Below, one piece after another: positions 16,427 through 25,425 of a stretch of DNA of 43,139 nt. The position numbers and the translations under genes are program-made. The stretch is from contig CAZZZA010000012.1 of assembly GCA_964658455.1 (NCBI GenBank), positions 1 through 43,139 on the forward strand, in the 5' to 3' direction. Under the pieces are notes generated by a model. The model ran no database searches. It was not told the DNA's origin and was given only the letters and a program-made list of their open reading frames with translations. The DNA is from Lichenicola sp964658455 (GTDB lineage Bacteria > Pseudomonadota > Alphaproteobacteria > Acetobacterales > Acetobacteraceae). Position 1 is the stretch's first letter. Each line of letters begins with the position of its first letter.

Positions 16427-17547
16427 GATACCGAGGCGCTGTTCCATTCCGGCCGGGCGGCGATCCAGCGCCGCAGGCTGATCTGGGTGGTCTGGTCGGC
16501 ATTCATGCGGGCCAGCGCCTGGACGCATTCCGGTGCCGGCACCGCCGCCACCTGGGCCCGGCGCGCCGCCGCGACCAGCCCGAGATCGGACAGCGCCGCC
16601 TCGCAGGCGGTGCGCCAGCGCGCGACCAGCGAGGGCGGCGCCAGCATCGGCAGCACCAGCGCCACGTCGAGCCGGGCGGCGGCAGCGGTGGCGCGGAACG
16701 CCTCGAACAGCGGCCCGGACGGGGCCTGGCCGTTCTGCCGGTGGAAGCGCTCGGCAAAGCTGGAGGCGGCCGGGGCGGCGGGATCGCGCGCCATCGGGTC
16801 CTCGTCACTGCCGCCGAGCGAGAAGATCGGCGCGAAACCGGCATCGGCCAGCCGCTTCAGCCGCTGCGGCACGTCATGTCCGGTCAGGAACACCGCATCG
16901 ACGCGACCATCGGCCAGCGCCCTGGCCGCATCGTCGGCCTGCGACAGGCCGAACACCGGTGCGGGATCGGCGCCCAGCAGCGACAGGCCGAGCAGCGCCG
17001 GGAGTTCCGGCCCGGCGACGGTCGAGGCGGCGGTCCGCAGCACCTGCCCGTCCAGCCCGGCCGGCCGGTCGCGGCCGACCAGCACCCCGGAGGAGAGGCT
17101 GGCCAGCGCCGGCACCCAGCGTCCGGCGTCGAAATGCACCCTTGGGTCGCCGGCGAGCCAGGCGATCGCCGCCGAACCGGGCACCAGCATCGCGGTCGAG
17201 CCGTCCGGGTTGGACAGCGCCTCGAAGGCGTTGGCGCCGGTCACGCCGTCGCGCCCGCCGGTGGCGGAGACCGGGATCGCGCTGCCCAGTTCGAGCGCCT
17301 GCGCCAGCCGCGGCGCCAGCAGCCGGGCCCACAGGCCGGGCGGCGCATCGGCGGGGCCGGCCACCAGCAGGGTCGGATGACGCAGATTGGGCGGACCGGC
17401 ATCGGTCATGCCGGGCACGGCGCCTTCCAGCGGGTCGGCCAGGGCGCCGCGCAGTCCGGCCGCGAACAGGGCCGCGCCAGGGATCCCCAGCAGCAGCGAC
17501 CGCCGTCGGCGGCACGGTGCTGCGGGTGCGGCCCGCCGGTCGGTCAT
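16417..17547 (-). CDS. Bug/TctC-like periplasmic solute-binding protein
   Basis: A 376-residue exported protein. The N-terminus has consecutive arginines followed by a hydrophobic run (RRRRSLLLGIPGAALFAAG), a Tat- or Sec-type signal ending near residue 37. The mature part begins HPTLLVAGPADAPPGLWARLL, and continues with an ATGGRDGVTGANAFEAL stretch (the place where Bug proteins carry a Gly-rich ligand loop), LVPGSAAIAWLAGD and VGRD. This layout resembles tripartite tricarboxylate transporter binding proteins (TctC/Bug), though it is more diverged than most. No TctA/TctB membrane genes are nearby, which is common for orphan Bug proteins. Ligand unknown. It converges on tssH and has the same orientation as hemF, 97 bases downstream of it. 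Confidence 0.7.
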   Translation of the reverse strand: MTDRRAAPAAPCRRRRSLLLGIPGAALFAAGLRGALADPLEGAVPGMTDAGPPNLRHPTLLVAGPADAPPGLWARLLAPRLAQALELGSAIPVSATGGRDGVTGANAFEALSNPDGSTAMLVPGSAAIAWLAGDPRVHFDAGRWVPALASLSSGVLVGRDRPAGLDGQVLRTAASTVAGPELPALLGLSLLGADPAPVFGLSQADDAARALADGRVDAVFLTGHDVPQRLKRLADAGFAPIFSLGGSDEDPMARDPAAPAASSFAERFHRQNGQAPSGPLFEAFRATAAAARLDVALVLPMLAPPSLVARWRTACEAALSDLGLVAAARRAQVAAVPAPECVQALARMNADQTTQISLRRWIAARPEWNSASVSAL

Positions 17548-17644
17548 CGCCTAGTCTCCGTCAAGGATCATCCAATCCGAAATTAAGCCTCACCCATACA
17601 TGACCCGCGATCATGTCCAAAATGCGCGGGCCCGGCCTGGTCGC

Positions 17645-18553
17645 TCAGGGCCATCTGACTTCCGGCGGCAGGCTCATCAGGATCGCCTCGACATTGCCGC
17701 CGGTGCGCAGGCCGAACAGGGTGCCGCGGTCGTGGATCAGGTTGAACTCGACATAGCGTCCGCGCCGCACCAGCTGGTGCTCGCGCTCGGCAGCGCTCCA
17801 GGGCCGGTGCATGCGCGCGCGCACGATCTGTGGGTAGGCGTCCAGGAACGCCTCGCCGACATCGCGGGTGAAGGCGAAATCGGCCGCGGCGTCGCCGGTG
17901 AACAGCCGGTCGTAGAAGATGCCGCCCAGCCCGCGCGGCTCCTCGCGGTGCGGCAGGTAGAAATACCGGTCGCACCATGCCTTGAAGCGCGGATAGTACG
18001 CCGGGTCGTGCCGGTCGCAGGCCCGGGCGAAGGCGGCGTGCAGCTGCGCCGCCGCTTCCTGGCTGTCGGCGCTCTCCGGCCGCATCGGCGTCAGGTCGCC
18101 GCCGCCGCCGAACCAGCCTTCGGTGGTGATCAGCATCCTGGTGTTGAAATGCACCGCCGGCACCAGCGGGCTGCGCAGATGCGCGACCAGGCTGATGCCC
18201 GACGCCCAGAAGCGCGGGTCGGCGGCGGCGCCCGGGATCTGGCCGCGGAACTCCGGGCTGAATTCGCCGGCCACGGTCGAGACGTTGACGCCGACCTTCT
18301 CGAACACCCGCCCGCGCATCAGCCCGATCACGCCGCCGCCGCCGTCGGCCTCGTCGCCATCCCCGGTCCGGCGCCAGGGCTTGCGCTCGAACCGGCCCGG
18401 CGGCAGCCCGCCATGCGGCGCCTCCGCGCCAATCTCCTGTTCGATCGCCTCGAAGGCCAGGCAGATCCGGTCCCGCAGGCTCTCGAACCAGCGCTGCGCG
18501 TCCTGTTTCAGGGCATCGTGCGGCGGCCGCGCCGCCGTGATCTGCTCGTCCAT
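17645..18553 (-). CDS. hemF: Oxygen-dependent coproporphyrinogen-III oxidase
   Basis: A 302-residue HemF, which uses O2 to decarboxylate two propionates of coproporphyrinogen III to give protoporphyrinogen IX in haem synthesis. The family blocks are present: GGGGVIGLMRGRVFEKVGVN with VSTVAGEF directly after, then FWASGISLVAHLRSPLVPAVHFNTR (in parts: FWASGISLVAH, NPLVP-type SPLVPAVHFNTR), WFGGGGDLTP, FKAWCDRYFYLPHREEPRG with GGIFYD following, and the C-terminal RGRYVEFNLIHDRGT, LFGLRTGGNVEAILMSLPP. ATG 18553 gives the usual family length; the frame is open far upstream through the cytochrome b region, but only as a low-quality antisense frame. It diverges from cytochrome b, a haem protein, across a 105-base promoter region. 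Confidence 0.96.
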   Translation of the reverse strand: MDEQITAARPPHDALKQDAQRWFESLRDRICLAFEAIEQEIGAEAPHGGLPPGRFERKPWRRTGDGDEADGGGGVIGLMRGRVFEKVGVNVSTVAGEFSPEFRGQIPGAAADPRFWASGISLVAHLRSPLVPAVHFNTRMLITTEGWFGGGGDLTPMRPESADSQEAAAQLHAAFARACDRHDPAYYPRFKAWCDRYFYLPHREEPRGLGGIFYDRLFTGDAAADFAFTRDVGEAFLDAYPQIVRARMHRPWSAAEREHQLVRRGRYVEFNLIHDRGTLFGLRTGGNVEAILMSLPPEVRWP

Positions 18554-18569
18554 CGGCGGAGCATAACCA

Positions 18570-18586
18570 CAACCGCGCCGCGGTTG
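18570..18586. promoter_or_regulatory. Palindrome between hemF and cytochrome b genes
   Basis: CAACCGCG-C-CGCGGTTG is a perfect 8-base inverted repeat with one central base, in the 105-base gap between the divergent hemF and petB starts, 17 bases from the hemF ATG. Its position fits an operator shared by haem synthesis and respiratory genes, but GC-rich DNA yields such palindromes by chance and no known regulator motif is recognised. Confidence 0.4.
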
Positions 18587-18658
18587 CGACCGGCGGCGTC
18601 GGACCGTAAAGATCGCAGCGGCCGCGGCGCGCCGGCAGGCAGAGGAGGACGACCCAGC

Positions 18659-19924
18659 ATGACGCCACCGGACGACAGCGCTGCACGGGCCGGTGCCGAT
18701 CGTCCCGCGGAGCAGCGCTTCGGCCGTCCGCCCACCTCGTCGCTGCCGCCGGGCACGTCGCCCGGCCTGCGCTGGCTCGATGCCCGCCTGCCGGTGATCT
18801 CGGCCTTCAGGCGCGAGTATGTCGACTACCCGATGCCGCACAACCTGAACGGGCTGTGGAATTTCGGCGCCTTCGTCACCGTGACGCTGGGGGTGCTGCT
18901 GATCAGCGGCATCTTCCTGGCGGTCAACTACACCGCCACCGTGGCGCAGGCCTTCGCCAGCGTCGAGGCGATCGACCGCCAGGTGCCGAGCGGCTGGCTG
19001 GTGCGCTCGATCCATATGGGCGGGGTGTCGATGTTCTTCGCCGCCCTCTACGTCCATATCTGGCGCAGCCTGTATTACGGCTCCTACAAGGCGCCGCGCG
19101 AGGTGCTGTGGCTGACCGGCATGGTGCTGCTGGCGATGACGATGGCGGCCGCGTTCGCCGGCTACGTGCTGCCCTGGGGGCAGATGTCCTATTGGGGGCT
19201 GACCGTCGCCGTGCACGCCGCCGCCTCGATCCCGTGGATCGGCGCCCCGCTCGGCGACTGGTTGCTCGGCGGCGGAACGCTCGGCGACGTCGCGCTGCAC
19301 CGCATCTACGTGCTGCATTTCGTGCTGGCGTTCGCCGCGGTGGGCGTGGTGGTGCTGCATGTGCTGGCGCTGCACGTCACCGGGTCGAACAACCCGCTCG
19401 GCATCGAGGTCCGCGAACCCGCCGACACCATCCCGTTCCACCCCTATTATACCGCCAAGGACGGGGTGGGCATGGCGTTGTTCGCGCTGGTGTTCGCGGT
19501 GCTGGTGTTCTTCCTGCCCGGCTGGCTGACCCTGCCGGACAACTACCTGGAGGCGAACCCGCTCTCCACGCCCGCTGACATCACCCCGGAATGGTACTTC
19601 GCGCCGTTCTACGCCATCCTGCGCGCCGGCGGCGGGCTGGGCGTGCTGCTCGCCGCCGCCAGCCTGGCGGTGCTGTTCGTGCTGCCGTGGCTCGACCGCT
19701 CCGAGGTGCGCAGCGCCCGCTTCCGGCCGGTCTATCGCTGGCTGCTGCCGCTGGCGGCGCTGAGCTTCGCCTTCCTCGGCGTCGCCGGCTTCCATGCCCC
19801 GACCGGCGCGTGGCTGGTGCTGAGCCGGCTCGCCACCGCCTACTGGCTGCTGCATTTCCTGGTGCTGCTGCCGGTGCTGGCGAAGCTCGAGCCGCGTCCG
19901 GTGCTGCCGCGGAGCATCGGCTGA
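18659..19924 (+). CDS. petB: Ubiquinol-cytochrome c reductase cytochrome b subunit
   Basis: A 421-residue cytochrome b of the bc1 complex, in the inner membrane. It has about eight membrane helices. The four haem ligands are in place: H119 and H133 in one helix, H220 and H234 in another, each 14 apart and the pairs 101 apart, as in Rhodobacter. The Qo-site PEWY motif is at 310-313. An N-terminal tail of about 50 residues is longer than usual and Pro/Ser-rich. GAGGAGG precedes ATG 18659. The gene overlaps cytochrome c1 by one base (TGATG). In most alphaproteobacteria the Rieske gene petA comes directly before; here hemF is there instead, on the other strand. Confidence 0.96.
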   Translation: MTPPDDSAARAGADRPAEQRFGRPPTSSLPPGTSPGLRWLDARLPVISAFRREYVDYPMPHNLNGLWNFGAFVTVTLGVLLISGIFLAVNYTATVAQAFASVEAIDRQVPSGWLVRSIHMGGVSMFFAALYVHIWRSLYYGSYKAPREVLWLTGMVLLAMTMAAAFAGYVLPWGQMSYWGLTVAVHAAASIPWIGAPLGDWLLGGGTLGDVALHRIYVLHFVLAFAAVGVVVLHVLALHVTGSNNPLGIEVREPADTIPFHPYYTAKDGVGMALFALVFAVLVFFLPGWLTLPDNYLEANPLSTPADITPEWYFAPFYAILRAGGGLGVLLAAASLAVLFVLPWLDRSEVRSARFRPVYRWLLPLAALSFAFLGVAGFHAPTGAWLVLSRLATAYWLLHFLVLLPVLAKLEPRPVLPRSIG

Positions 19925-20658
19925 TGCGCGCGGGGCGGCTCGTGCCGCTGGCGCTGCTGGCGTCGGGTCTCGACCTCGGTGCCGGCCAGGCCTGGGCGGG
20001 GCCGTTCGGCACCGTCGACCTGGCCAGCGCGCAGCGCGGCTACGCGGTCTATGCCCAGGTCTGCAGCGGCTGCCATGCGATGCGCCAGCTCACCTATGCC
20101 GATCTCGGCGGCCTCGGCCTGACCCCGGCGCAGATCCGCGCCCTGGCCGCATCGCGCAAGGTGAGCGACGGGATCGGCGCCGACGGCCGTCCGGTCCGCC
20201 GGCCCGGCCGTCCCGACGACCATCTGCCGGCGCCGTTCGCCAGCCCGCAAGCGGCCGCCCTGGCCAATAACGGCGCCGTGCCGCCCGACCTGTCGCGGCT
20301 GGCGATGACAAGGCAGGGCGGCGCGCGCGGCATCGCGGCGCTGCTGACCGGCTACCGGCCGGCGCCGGAGCGGTTCGCAGTACCGGCCGGCGCCTACTAC
20401 AACCCCGCCGAGCCCGGCGGCCTGATCGCCATGCCGCCGCCGCTGTCGGACGGCGCGGTCGACTATGCCGACCATACTAAGGCGACGCTGCCGCGCATGG
20501 CGGCCGACGTCGCCGCGTTCCTGGACTGGGCCGCGCATCCGCATCGCGCCGAGCGGGCCAGGATCGGTGTCGGCGTGGTGCTGTATCTGAGTGTGCTGGC
20601 GGTGCTGGCGTTCCTTCTCAAGCGACGGATCTGGTCGAATGTCCATCGAAACACCTGA
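19924..20658 (+). CDS. petC: Ubiquinol-cytochrome c reductase cytochrome c1 subunit
   Basis: A 244-residue membrane-anchored c-type cytochrome. A signal peptide ends around AWAGPFG (about residue 26). The covalent haem site is C47-S-G-C50-H51, in the family context YAQVCSGCHAMRQLTYADL. The PPDLSRLA segment follows near 120, and the distal Met ligand is M170 in LIAMPPPLSDG. A single C-terminal helix (about 217-236, GVGVVLYLSVLAVLAFLL) ends in basic KRRIW and anchors the haem domain on the periplasmic side. It passes electrons from the Rieske centre to cytochrome c. The start overlaps the cytochrome b stop, and the 3' end overlaps the next gene by 20 bases. Confidence 0.96.
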   Translation: MRAGRLVPLALLASGLDLGAGQAWAGPFGTVDLASAQRGYAVYAQVCSGCHAMRQLTYADLGGLGLTPAQIRALAASRKVSDGIGADGRPVRRPGRPDDHLPAPFASPQAAALANNGAVPPDLSRLAMTRQGGARGIAALLTGYRPAPERFAVPAGAYYNPAEPGGLIAMPPPLSDGAVDYADHTKATLPRMAADVAAFLDWAAHPHRAERARIGVGVVLYLSVLAVLAFLLKRRIWSNVHRNT

Positions 20659-21541
20659 CGCGATCCAGCCGGTGATCGGGCTGATCGGCGGCTCCGGCCT
20701 GTATGATATCGACGGGCTGCAGGACAAGCAGTGGCGCAGCGTCGAGACGCCGTGGGGCGCGCCGTCCGACCAGCTGCTGTTCGGACGGCTCGACGGCGTG
20801 CAGTGCGTGTTCCTGCCGCGTCACGGCCGCGGCCATCCGATCCCGCCCTCGCGGCTGAACTACCGCGCCAACATCGCCGCCCTGAAGCAGTCCGGCGTCA
20901 CCGACATCGTCTCGCTGTCGGCGGTGGGCAGCCTGAAGGAGGAGCTGCCGCCCGGGCATTTCGTGGTGATCGACCAGTTCATCGACCGGTCGTTCGCGCG
21001 CGAGAAGAGCTTCTTCGACACCGGCTGCGTGGCGCACGTCTCGGTGGCGGACCCGCTCTGCCCGCGTATCGGCGACGTGCTGGAGGCCGAGGCGATCGGC
21101 CTTGGGCTGCCGATCGTCCGTGGCGGCACCTACCTGGTGATGGAGGGGCCGCAATTCTCCACCCGGGCGGAGAGCCACCTCTACAGAAGCTGGGGCTGCG
21201 ACGTGATCGGCATGACCAACATGCCGGAGGCCAAGCTCGCCCGCGAAGCGGAGCTTTGCTACGCCACCGTCGCCATGGTCACCGACTATGATTGCTGGCG
21301 CACCGGCCACGAGCACGTCACCGTCGACGAGGTGGTGGCGGTGATGACCTCGAACGCGCAGAAGGCCCGCGACCTGATCGCTGCGGTGATCCCGGTGCTG
21401 GGCCGGCCGCGCGGCCCGTGTCCGGCCGGCTGCGACCGGGCGCTCGAGCACGCGCTCATCACCGCGCCGTCGGCGCGTGACCCGGCGCTGGTGGCAAGGC
21501 TGCGCACGATCGCCGGCCGCGTTTTGGACCGGCCGGCCTGA
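20639..21541 (+). CDS. mtnP: S-methyl-5'-thioadenosine phosphorylase
   Basis: A 300-residue purine nucleoside phosphorylase family member that cleaves 5'-methylthioadenosine with phosphate to adenine and methylthioribose-1-phosphate (methionine salvage). Diagnostic segments are IGLIGGSGLYDIDGL at the N-terminus (phosphate loop), LPRHGRGHPIPPSRLNYRAN, SLSAVGSLKEELPPG, YLVMEGPQFSTRAES, IGMTNMPEAKLAREAELCY and TDYDCW. Its ATG at 20639 lies within the end of the cytochrome c1 gene (20-base overlap) and has no strong ribosome-binding site, so translation is probably coupled to it. No other methionine-salvage gene is in the window, so the pairing with bc1 subunits looks positional rather than functional. 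Confidence 0.96.
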   Translation: MSIETPDAIQPVIGLIGGSGLYDIDGLQDKQWRSVETPWGAPSDQLLFGRLDGVQCVFLPRHGRGHPIPPSRLNYRANIAALKQSGVTDIVSLSAVGSLKEELPPGHFVVIDQFIDRSFAREKSFFDTGCVAHVSVADPLCPRIGDVLEAEAIGLGLPIVRGGTYLVMEGPQFSTRAESHLYRSWGCDVIGMTNMPEAKLAREAELCYATVAMVTDYDCWRTGHEHVTVDEVVAVMTSNAQKARDLIAAVIPVLGRPRGPCPAGCDRALEHALITAPSARDPALVARLRTIAGRVLDRPA

Positions 21542-21549
21542 CCGGCCGG
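21529..21549. terminator. Hairpin spanning the mtnP stop codon
   Basis: CCGGCCGG (21529-21536), a five-base loop and CCGGCCGG (21542-21549) form an 8-pair stem that includes the TGA at 21539-21541. It lacks a T-tract, so intrinsic termination is doubtful; it could mark the 3' end of the petB-petC-mtnP transcript. Confidence 0.3.
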
Positions 21550-21556
21550 ACCTGTC

Positions 21557-21712
21557 TCAGATCCGGCCGAGCACCAGCAGGATGATGACGATCAGCAGGA
21601 TCAGCCCCAGGCCGCCGGACGGGAAATAGCCCCATCCGCCGCTATATCCCCAGGTCGGCAGCGCGCCGATGACCAGGAGGATCAGGATGATCAGCAGAAT
21701 GGTTCCGAGCAT
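21557..21712 (-). CDS. DUF3309 family small membrane protein
   Basis: A 51-residue peptide. It consists of two hydrophobic helices (LGTILLIILILLVIGALPTW and LGLILLIVIILLVLGRI) joined by a Gly/Tyr/Trp loop containing SGGWGYFPSGG. This pattern (helix, PTW, aromatic-Gly hairpin, helix, GRI end) is that of the DUF3309 family, found widely in alpha- and betaproteobacteria, often in stress-related settings. The function is unknown. ATG 21712 is preceded on its strand by GGGGAAG. It converges on mtnP with 15 bases between the stops. Confidence 0.85.
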   Translation of the reverse strand: MLGTILLIILILLVIGALPTWGYSGGWGYFPSGGLGLILLIVIILLVLGRI

Positions 21713-21822
21713 GGAGGCTTCCCCGTCGCGATGACCGCTTGAGTCGTCGCAACGGCGTAACGAGCCGCCGGTTCACGCCGGGCGTGCGCGAACCCCGTCT
21801 GCTGTGTCGCTACGGTGACAGA

Positions 21823-22485
21823 TCAGAGCGCGTGCTGCAGGAAGCGCAGCGTCCGCTCCTGGGCGGTGGCGGTCGCGGTGGCGTTGTAGCTGCCGCGCTC
21901 GTTGCAGCCGAACCCGTGGCCGGCGCCCTCATAGACGAAAATCTCCATCTGCGGGTGCGCGGCGCGGATCTTCTCGATGTCGGATGCCGGGATATGGTCG
22001 TCCTCGGCCCCGAAATGCAGCTGCACCGGGCAGTTCGGGGTCGCGGTGGCGGTCTGGGCGATGTTGCCGCCATACCAGCCGACCGCGGCGGCGAAGCGGG
22101 TGGTGGTGGTCGCCGCCGACCAGGCCAGTGAACCGCCCCAGCAATAGCCGATGATGCCCACCTTCTGGTGGCCGAGCGCCTCGGCGGACGCCAGCAGGTC
22201 GGCCATGGTCTGCTCGGGCGGGATGCGCTGCATCAGGCCGATGCCGCGCTGCATGCCGGCCTCGTCATAGGCCAGTTCCACGCCGGTCTCGGCACGGTCG
22301 AAGATCGCCGGCGCGATCACCTTGAAGCCGGCATCGGCGAATCCGTCGGCGACCGCGCGGATGTGGTGGTTCACGCCGAAGATCTCCTGCACCACCACCA
22401 GGGCGCGCGGCGCGTCGTCCAGTCCTGCTTGGTAGGCCGAGAAACGGTGCCCATCGGCGGCGGTCAGTGTCGTCAGTGTGCCCAT
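21823..22485 (-). CDS. Dienelactone hydrolase family protein
   Basis: A 220-residue α/β hydrolase of the dienelactone hydrolase family. The catalytic triad can be read as C115 (in IIGYCWGGSL), D162 (in HFGAEDDHIP) and H190 (in YEGAGHGF), all at the family positions. The N-terminal VVVQEIFGVNHHIRAVADGFA block with E34 and the LMQRIPPE stretch also match. Such enzymes hydrolyse dienelactones or related esters in aromatic degradation, but most genomic copies have no known substrate, and no aromatic-degradation genes are nearby. ATG 22485 has AAGGACGAG ahead of it; the upstream open frame is not family-like. Cytoplasmic; divergent from the DUF4169 gene by 40 bases. Confidence 0.92.
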   Translation of the reverse strand: MGTLTTLTAADGHRFSAYQAGLDDAPRALVVVQEIFGVNHHIRAVADGFADAGFKVIAPAIFDRAETGVELAYDEAGMQRGIGLMQRIPPEQTMADLLASAEALGHQKVGIIGYCWGGSLAWSAATTTTRFAAAVGWYGGNIAQTATATPNCPVQLHFGAEDDHIPASDIEKIRAAHPQMEIFVYEGAGHGFGCNERGSYNATATATAQERTLRFLQHAL

Positions 22486-22525
22486 CGGTCTCGTCCTTGT
22501 CCTTGGCTTCGGGCACATTGTTCCG

Positions 22526-22711
22526 ATGACCGAGATCGTCAACCTCAGAACCGTGCGGCGTCGCCGCGACAAGGCGATGGCCGCGCAGGCGGCAGAGGAG
22601 AACCGGATCCGCCACGGTCGCAGCAAGGCCGAGATCGCCCGCGAGCGCGACGAACGCGCCCAGGCCGACCGGCTGCTCGACGGCGCCCGGCTCGACCCTC
22701 CCGAACGCTGA
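22526..22711 (+). CDS. DUF4169 family protein
   Basis: A 61-residue, highly charged, probably helical peptide, MTEIVNLRTVRRRRDKAM at its start and RLLDGARLDPPER at its end. The NLR-x-RR opening, the central RHGRSKAEIARER and the closing RLLDGARL are typical of DUF4169, a small alphaproteobacterial family of unknown function. An upstream in-frame ATG at 22478 would add a hydrophobic stretch that is antisense to the start of the hydrolase gene and not family-like, so ATG 22526 is preferred. Confidence 0.85.
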   Translation: MTEIVNLRTVRRRRDKAMAAQAAEENRIRHGRSKAEIARERDERAQADRLLDGARLDPPER

Positions 22712-22808
22712 CCCCCGGGCAGGCGACCGGGCAGGGCGAAGCGAACGTTTGGTGACAGCGCGGCGCGCACCGGCGCTGGGTGCCGAAAATCCCAGTCATT
22801 CCAGGGCA

Positions 22809-22835
22809 TTGGCACTCCATGGCCAGGAGTGCCAG
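22809..22835 (+). promoter_or_regulatory. CIRCE operator (HrcA site) upstream of the groES promoter
   Basis: TTGGCACTC-N9-GAGTGCCAG matches the CIRCE consensus TTAGCACTC-N9-GAGTGCTAA at 15 of 18 arm positions. The differences are a G for A in the left arm, and C and G near the end of the right arm. The arms themselves pair as 8-9 bases. It ends 5 bases before the -35 box. CIRCE is bound by the repressor HrcA and released on heat shock. Confidence 0.9.
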
Positions 22836-22840
22836 GAAGA

Positions 22841-22869
22841 TTGACTTTGCTGCGCCGGGAGCCTAGATC
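22841..22869 (+). promoter_or_regulatory. Housekeeping-type promoter of groESL
   Basis: TTGACT (22841-22846) and TAGATC (22864-22869), separated by 17 bases, form a good sigma-70-like pair between the two CIRCE elements. The predicted transcript start falls around 22876-22880, inside the second CIRCE, leaving a leader of about 135 bases before groES. No separate sigma-32 promoter was recognised. Confidence 0.7.
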
Positions 22870-22873
22870 ACCG

Positions 22874-22900
22874 CTGGCATTCTGCATGGCCAAGTGCCAG
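22874..22900 (+). promoter_or_regulatory. Second, degenerate CIRCE-like operator downstream of -10
   Basis: CTGGCATTC-N9-AAGTGCCAG has the 9-9-9 CIRCE geometry and 13 of 18 consensus arm positions. It covers the expected transcription start. Its centre is 65 bases from that of the first CIRCE, roughly six helical turns, so two HrcA dimers could act on the same face. Confidence 0.7.
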
Positions 22901-23014
22901 GCAGGGCAAGACCGATAATTCCGTGTGTTGCGGGTCACCCAAGCCCGGACGCACACCCACCGGCGATGTCGCTCCGAGAGCGAGGGCATCGCCTACGCTT
23001 TGAGGAGCGAACGC

Positions 23015-23314
23015 ATGGCGAAGTTCCGTCCCCTGCACGACCGCGTCGTCGTCAAGCGCCTGACCGGCGAAGAGAAGACCGCGGGCGGCATCATCATCCC
23101 CGACACCGCCAAGGAAAAGCCGATGGAAGGCGAGATCATCGCCGTCGGCGCCGGCGCGCGCAACGAGACCGGTGCGATCGTCGCACTCGACGTCAAGGCG
23201 GGCGACCGGGTCCTGTTCGGCAAGTGGTCGGGCACCGAGGTCAAGATCGACGGCGAGGAGCTGCTGATCATGAAGGAGAGCGACATCATGGGCGTGATCG
23301 AGCAGTCCGCGTAA
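23015..23314 (+). CDS. groES: Co-chaperonin GroES
   Basis: A 99-residue cpn10. It reads FRPLHDRVVVKRL at the N-terminus, the mobile loop EEKTAGGIIIPDTAKEKP at about 19-36 with the GGIIIP motif that contacts GroEL, GEIIAVGAGA, the roof and barrel strand GDRVLFGKWSGTEVKIDGEE, and a final LIMKESDIMGVIE. The seven-mer caps GroEL and closes the folding chamber. Frames open upstream, but ATG 23015 is preceded by GAGGAG at 7 bases and gives the standard size. It is transcribed with groEL, 58 bases apart, from the CIRCE-controlled promoter. Confidence 0.98.
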   Translation: MAKFRPLHDRVVVKRLTGEEKTAGGIIIPDTAKEKPMEGEIIAVGAGARNETGAIVALDVKAGDRVLFGKWSGTEVKIDGEELLIMKESDIMGVIEQSA

Positions 23315-23372
23315 CACGCGTCAGGCTCTGAACCGCTTCTGATCGTTCCTTTCCTCAACAGGAGATTATCAC

Positions 23373-25010
<1,638 letters not shown>

Positions 25011-25045
25011 GCCGACTACGCTCGGAAAATCCCGCTACCGCGAAG

Positions 25046-25073
25046 GGCGGCCCCGCAAGGGGCCGCCTTTTTT
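25046..25073 (+). terminator. Intrinsic terminator of groESL
   Basis: GGCGGCCCC (25046-25054), a GCAA tetraloop and GGGGCCGCC (25059-25067), followed by six T residues. This is a nine-pair perfect stem with a GNRA loop and U-tract, 36 bases after the groEL stop: the clearest intrinsic terminator in the window. Confidence 0.95.
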
Positions 25074-25221
25074 CGTTATGCTGATTAAGTAACGCGGGAT
25101 CATCTTTTCGTGATTGACATGGAAGGCGGCATCTGACCCCATATCGATCGGCCAGCGGAACGGGCTCGATCGGGCGGGACTAGCTGGCGTTTGCGCGTGG
25201 CTGACAAGAGGATTCGCCGGA

Positions 25222-25425
25222 ATGGCAATCGGTTCGGTGAAGTGGTTCAACACCACGAAGGGTTTCGGCTTCATCATGCCCGATGACGGCGGCAAGGACG
25301 TTTTCGTGCATATCACCGCGGTCCAGGCGGCCGGGCTGCGCGGCCTCAACGAAGGCCAGAAGGTGAGCTACGAGATCGCCATGGAGCGCGGCAAGGCAGC
25401 GGCGACCAACCTCAAGCCGCTCTAG
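25222..25425 (+). CDS. cspA: Cold-shock domain protein (CspA family)
   Basis: A 67-residue single cold-shock domain. RNP1 is KGFGFIMP (about 14-21) and RNP2 is DVFVHI (about 26-31), both with the aromatic residues that bind single-stranded RNA/DNA. The opening AIGSVKWFNTTKGFGF and the closing GQKVSYEIAMERGKAAATNLKPL (in parts: GQKVSYEIAMERGK, AAATNLKPL) are standard for the family. It acts as an RNA chaperone. The frame is open upstream, but only ATG 25222, with AGAGGA before it, gives the family start. About 150 bases lie between the groEL terminator and the start, with a TTGACA at 25114-25119 as a possible -35, so a long leader as in other csp genes is plausible. Its stop overlaps that of the convergent helicase. 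Confidence 0.95.
   Translation: MAIGSVKWFNTTKGFGFIMPDDGGKDVFVHITAVQAAGLRGLNEGQKVSYEIAMERGKAAATNLKPL

Noticed and set aside
13788..16502. 904-residue open frame on the minus strand opposite tssH
   Set aside because: It is the mirror of a GC-rich coding frame, rich in Arg, Gln, His and Ala with no family motif. ClpV on the plus strand has all its motifs.
17645..19855. hemF frame extended to 736 residues
   Set aside because: The extra 434 residues are antisense to cytochrome b and not HemF-like; ATG 18553 gives the normal family length.
22809..22900. Repeated TGGCA/TGCCA blocks taken as a short CRISPR or tandem repeat
   Set aside because: Only two units, both with the 9-9-9 symmetry of CIRCE and correctly placed around the groESL promoter.
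25114..25145. TTGACA ... CATATC as the cspA promoter
   Set aside because: The spacing is 20 bases, outside the normal 16-18, so only the -35-like hexamer is mentioned and no promoter is called.
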